From assembly GCA_023653785.1 (NCBI GenBank), contig JAMKCH010044099.1:30253-94252 (forward strand): DNA of 64,000 nucleotides. Reading direction: 5' to 3'. Positions 60,441-64,000 of the stretch are shown in pieces. The stretch comes from Ophioderma brevispina. Taxonomy: Eukaryota; Echinodermata; Ophiuroidea; Amphilepidida; Ophiodermatidae. Below the pieces are notes generated by a model. It ran no database searches and was not told where the DNA came from. It saw only the letters and a list, made by a program, of their open reading frames with translations. Within the stretch, counting starts at the first letter, position 1. Every line of letters starts with the position of its first letter. The position numbers were made by a program, and so were the translations under genes.

Positions 60441-60470
60441 GGAGCATTTTTGTTCGGTATCGAGTCATCT

Positions 60471-61180
60471 TGTTATAAACACTCACCGACAATTGATCCA
60501 TAGAAAGTTTGTTTAGATGAAATTACAAACAAATTTGCACAAAAAATTGCCCAATTTAAAAAAGAAATTAATATGTTTTCAATTATTGTCATTAAAATGT
60601 CTAAGAAAAGAAAAAATAGGTAAATGGACCTTCCTCATTTGAGTATACTAGTTTTTTCATCATACATAATTGCATTGTCCAGAACTCGCGTTTATGCGTG
60701 TTTGATTTTTTTAGGATTTCCCCTTCATTGTATATTGGGGAATGTTTCCTATTCCAGTCTCCAACGTATTTTGGATATTCCGTTTCTTTCTCGTACAAAA
60801 ATCTGATCAACACAAAATCAGAACTAATATCAAAAATGTTCTCCATACTAAGAAAACACAACTGGGCAAGAAGAAAGGAAATGAACACCTTTGTCGTGTT
60901 TGCTAATTAGCGGAAAATGCATTCATCGTGCTTTTTCGCTGGACGCATGCTTTTACACCCTTAATACGCACCCTTTCTTGCGTTAGCTTCGCGCACGAAC
61001 ACGCATTTTCCTCGCGAATCCAGACAAAACAAAACTACGCCTCAGTTGTCTGATTAATGCCGTAGGCATGAAACTGCAGTAAACAACAGCTGAAATAAAT
61101 GTTTTAGCGAAATATGCTACATAGGCGCTACTTTGTTTTAGTATCGAGCACTCTACATCTGGAATTGAAATATATTTATG
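60471..61180. other. Spacer, no gene seen
   Basis: Short frames at 60601-60910 are unrecognised. Nothing else supported. Confidence 0.5.
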
Positions 61181-61182
<2 letters not shown>

Positions 61183-61214
<32 letters not shown>

Positions 61215-61242
61215 CTATATATCTATATATATATATAGTCGA
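61183..61242. repeat. AT microsatellite
   Basis: (AT)n with short interruptions, next to the presumed 3' end of the Penelope-like element. Confidence 0.9.
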
Positions 61243-61619
61243 AGTGGACTGGTGATACTACACAGGCACTGTTGAGTATATCAGAGACAAAACTTTCGGC
61301 GTCTAGAAACCCGTTAACAAGTGTGATGCCAACAAGCAAAAGTACAATATAAAGAGGAAACAAACTGCGACATTAAAACATAATGAGGCAATACAGCAAA
61401 AAGGTCAAGCGGTCCAGGACAAATAAAAAAAAAACATTGACAAAAACCACTAGATAGCAAACAAAAGGCGAATGACCCAGGCAAAAATGGACAAGGACAC
61501 ATACATTGTGCCTGATCATACCTTGTTTATAAAATGGGAAAGTGTGCAAAAAGCCTGGAGATATAGGCTACAGTCTACATGAATGACAAATAGTCCACCA
61601 GCTAAGAAACTGGAAAAAA

Positions 61620-61910
61620 ATTTAAATATCTGAAAGTTTCAATTTGTTGTAAGTCCATCAGGACTAATAGTACAAGTTAAAAATAAGTTGTGCTCAGCAG
61701 AAATACGGTCTTTGTTACTTCCCCTGGCGTTTATAGACCGTAACTTGATGTCATCAATTGATCAACTGATTAGGGAGGTTAAAATGACGGGCTACGGGGA
61801 AAACCTTCAAAGGTTCAGCGAATGGCGCAAAATGTTCAGTGAAGCGACTGCTAATCGTCGAACTGTCTCACCTACCTAAAGAATGTTAAGCGAGTGAGAT
61901 AATACTATAA
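61620..61910 (-). pseudogene. Penelope-like GIY-YIG endonuclease domain
   Basis: Reads NIL, stop, VGETVRRLA, then after a one-frame shift FTEHFAPFAEPLKVFPVARH, FNLPNQLIN, and finally NKDRISAEHNLFLTC with SPDGL. VGETVRRLA is identical to the copy at 20979-21137. The catalytic Tyr before VGET is replaced by TAG. Confidence 0.7.
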
Positions 61911-62467
61911 ACAACATATAAAAACGCAGGTAAAGTGTCTTGGAATGATAAAGTACTGACGGACCTCTATACGGAGGTAAGTCGCATGAGTGACAAAGAG
62001 CAAGTGTACATCGTTTGCGGGTGAACTATATGTGCCTACAAGAAGCACTCTCTTGGTCCACAGGTTTGGGATGGGGAAGTCTCACTAAAGTCCCGAAAGA
62101 TCCGGTCTATTCTGAAGCTGCACAGGAGGGAATTTGCGAAAGGACATGCTGGGTGGATGAATACGTTGCAAAATCTATAGTTTTTGAGATTAATTTTTAT
62201 GATGGCGGACGTGGCGAGGATGGTAAGTAAGCACGAGTGGGTGCGGGCCGGTGTTATCATCGAAGGATTGATGGAGTGCATAATCTCGTTGAACTTCGTT
62301 GATTCGCGTAATAGCAGACTGGGTGATTTGATATGGGTAACCGATCCTGAAGAAACCTATAATTTCATCAGCGACTATTTTAAATCATCTTCTGGATGAG
62401 ATACAGTTGAGCACGGAGTAATTGACTGAAGGAAATGGATTTTTACAGGATGGTGGGTGGTATGGAT

Positions 62468-62932
62468 TCAGAACGAAGGGAAGTTATGGGAATCAGTGTC
62501 CTTGTATAATGGAATGGTGGTTTCCAATCCTATCACCGTAATGGATAATTCCAAATCCAAGAATAGGAGGTTACTGTTGGATATTCTCGTGAGTGAAGGC
62601 AATTTCGGGTGGTAACTGTTGACATGTCTATGAAGGATCAAGATCTTGGCGCCAACAAGAAAAAAACCCAAAATATCGTCGATGTACCTCTTAAAGAGCA
62701 CAGAGTAGGTTTTTGATTCGATCAACAAATCTTTTCAATATATCCCATGGTAAGAACAAGCGACACCACTACTATCGGGATACCATTGGAAGGCCCTGCA
62801 TTGTCTGTAAAATTTACCGTTGAACTTGCATGTCATTGGTACTGAAGATGAGATTTGAATAGCTTCAGAAGGGTATCGGTGGATATATTTTGGTTCACTC
62901 CATGTTAAGGTAAAAATGAAAGGTGCTTCCAT
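62468..62932 (-). pseudogene. Penelope-like reverse transcriptase core
   Basis: The first part has FNGKFYRQCRAFQW, where the family has the Y.Q..G..MG block. The second reads LFKRYIDDILGFFLVG (RYIDDI is the catalytic palm box, both Asp present), NSYHPKLPSLTRISNSNLLF, FLDLELSI and TTIPLYKDTDSHNF (from T.LY.KPTD.H.Y). Stop codons separate the pieces. Confidence 0.85.
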
Positions 62933-63480
62933 GCAAAGGTCATGCGAGGCTAGTGTATGTGATGTGATGTGTCCATGTGAACAAACAGGATTTAAGGTTG
63001 TCGAGTTTGAGATCCTCTCAAAACACGTAGAGCTGTGAGGAGAGTCCTGTTACGTATGTGGGAGCTCATATGCTTGACCAAGGGAGTAAGAATAGAGTCC
63101 AGGTACGTCGCAAACCGTAAACTGTAGGGCATGAATGCGAAGATACAATGGGCGTCCGGGTTGTGTAAGTTTATTATTTTGGGTAAAATATCATACAGTT
63201 AGCGATTTGAAGGGCATGGATGGATGAGGTTCTTGGCAGTAGCAGGAAGCTCTTTTCTCCTTGATAAAGATCTTTGATGATTCTGGTAACTGTTGTTGGT
63301 TGGCTGGACGTGGGATCTCGCTGATTCTTTAAATAGGTTGCTTCATCAGATAATGTGTTTTGCAGTCCTGAGTGTGTAAAAGTTTCTCTATCCCATTACG
63401 ACAACGCCCTCCCCTTTGTCGGCACTTTTAATGATTTATCTCACGGTTACATTTGGTGTTTTTTGATTGTGATTGCCGCC

Positions 63481-64000
63481 TAGTTCATTTTTGCTCACGT
63501 TTGGGTTCGTAAGATTTCTTGGGGACCTTGATGTATGGCTCTATGATTCGTCCCGACACTTCAATGACCCGTCAAGGGCCACTTGGTTTCACCCATTGGG
63601 TGGTGCAATGTGGAACTTTTGGGTGGTACGTTTCATCAGATTATAGGATATGAGATGAGATAGGATAACAACTAGGTAAACAGTATTATTTACAGGTGAC
63701 ATTTTGGAATTATAGATGTGCTCAATCCCATTACAGGGAGAGCGTTCGTTGTAAACAAATTCAAAGTATAGACTTCTGGAAAGGCAACCGTTAATCGGTG
63801 TACGGCTATACACCTCACTCCGACGAATCAATGTGGAACGATCTTCAGACGGGATGATGACTAACAAGTCGTTGTCTTTCTTAAACAGTAGAAATTGTAG
63901 TATATAGATACATTTATGGTGTCACGACTGAGGCCATTGCCAGAACTTGTCTGACTACTTTTCCAAAATAGTCCAAAGAGAGGGCTTATATTATATATAT
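63481..64000. other. Possible upstream part of the Penelope-like element; nothing certain
   Basis: A 92-codon minus frame (63589-63867) ends just upstream of the element's recognisable part but has no family motif. The window ends in another (TA)n tract. Confidence 0.4.

Larger units (their letters stand above)
57203..60470 (-). mobile_element. LINE (CR1-like non-LTR retrotransposon), minus strand, decayed
   Basis: Second LINE of the same broad type, facing the copy at 50.4-54.3 kb. Its 3' end is a short (GAACTT)n tandem at 57203-57222. From 5' to 3' it has the endonuclease pieces (60.43-59.95 kb), the RT (58.95-58.52 kb) and a C-terminal block at 58108-57926 (DINRLQTALFMFDYHNNHLP). The 5' end is truncated within the endonuclease near 60.47 kb. 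Confidence 0.8.
61243..63480 (-). mobile_element. Penelope-like retroelement, decayed
   Basis: On the minus strand, 5' to 3': an N-terminal region with DKGEGVVVM (near 63,420) and DEATYLKNQRDPTSSQ (near 63,300), both usual in Penelope-like polymerases; RT blocks at 62,9-62,47 kb; and a GIY-YIG nuclease at 61,9-61,62 kb. Sequence near 61,250-61,320, complemented, reads GTTAACGGGTTTCTAGACGC, then CGAAAGTTTTGTC, resembling 3' terminal parts of such elements. Many stops and shifts throughout. Confidence 0.8.

Overview
The window looks like nuclear DNA of an animal, most likely a marine deuterostome invertebrate such as an echinoderm or hemichordate. The reasons are spliced exons with GT-AG boundaries, a rhodopsin-class GPCR, a SAM-domain adaptor exon pair, FN3-like exons, long AT-rich spacers, many microsatellites, and a mix of LINEs, Penelope-like elements, a mariner-type transposon, tRNA-headed SINEs and MITEs. 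There are no operons and no prokaryotic features. The species assignment is inference, not something the sequence proves.

Layout. 1-10.9 kb: spacer with a dispersed repeat, an inverted-repeat unit holding a tRNA-like head, a decayed LINE reverse transcriptase (minus strand, 3.0-4.45 kb), a LINE 3' fragment (5.2 kb), microsatellites and two MITEs. 10.9-12.0 kb: a seven-helix GPCR whose last helix and tail lie in another frame. 12.2-17.2 kb: four short palindromic or TTAA-flanked MITE copies, a large foldback (13.7-15.2 kb) and a tRNA-derived SINE. 19.4-21.1 kb: a broken mariner-type transposon followed by a Penelope-like GIY-YIG fragment. 23.5-25.5 kb: the 3' exons of a minus-strand gene encoding a proline-rich, tyrosine-containing linker and a terminal SAM domain, resembling GAREM. 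26.0-27.5 kb: a probable non-autonomous DNA element with another MITE inside it. 27.5-36 kb: mostly repeats and low-complexity DNA with tRNA-like modules. 36-47 kb: scattered minus-strand segments that look like decayed or unrecognised exons (FN3-like, proline-rich), plus hairpin MITEs and a C-rich minisatellite. 50.4-54.3 kb and 57.2-60.5 kb: two decayed LINE copies of one broad type in opposite orientation. 61.2-63.5 kb: a decayed Penelope-like element on the minus strand.

Only two loci are convincing host protein genes: the GPCR (possibly a pseudogene) and the SAM-domain gene (3' part only). They are not functionally linked in any way the sequence shows. No undescribed defence, biosynthetic or regulatory system is evident. 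The most noteworthy material is the set of small inverted-repeat elements, the frameshifted GPCR, and the duplicated exon-like blocks at 36.3-38.9 kb that share GC-type splice donors.
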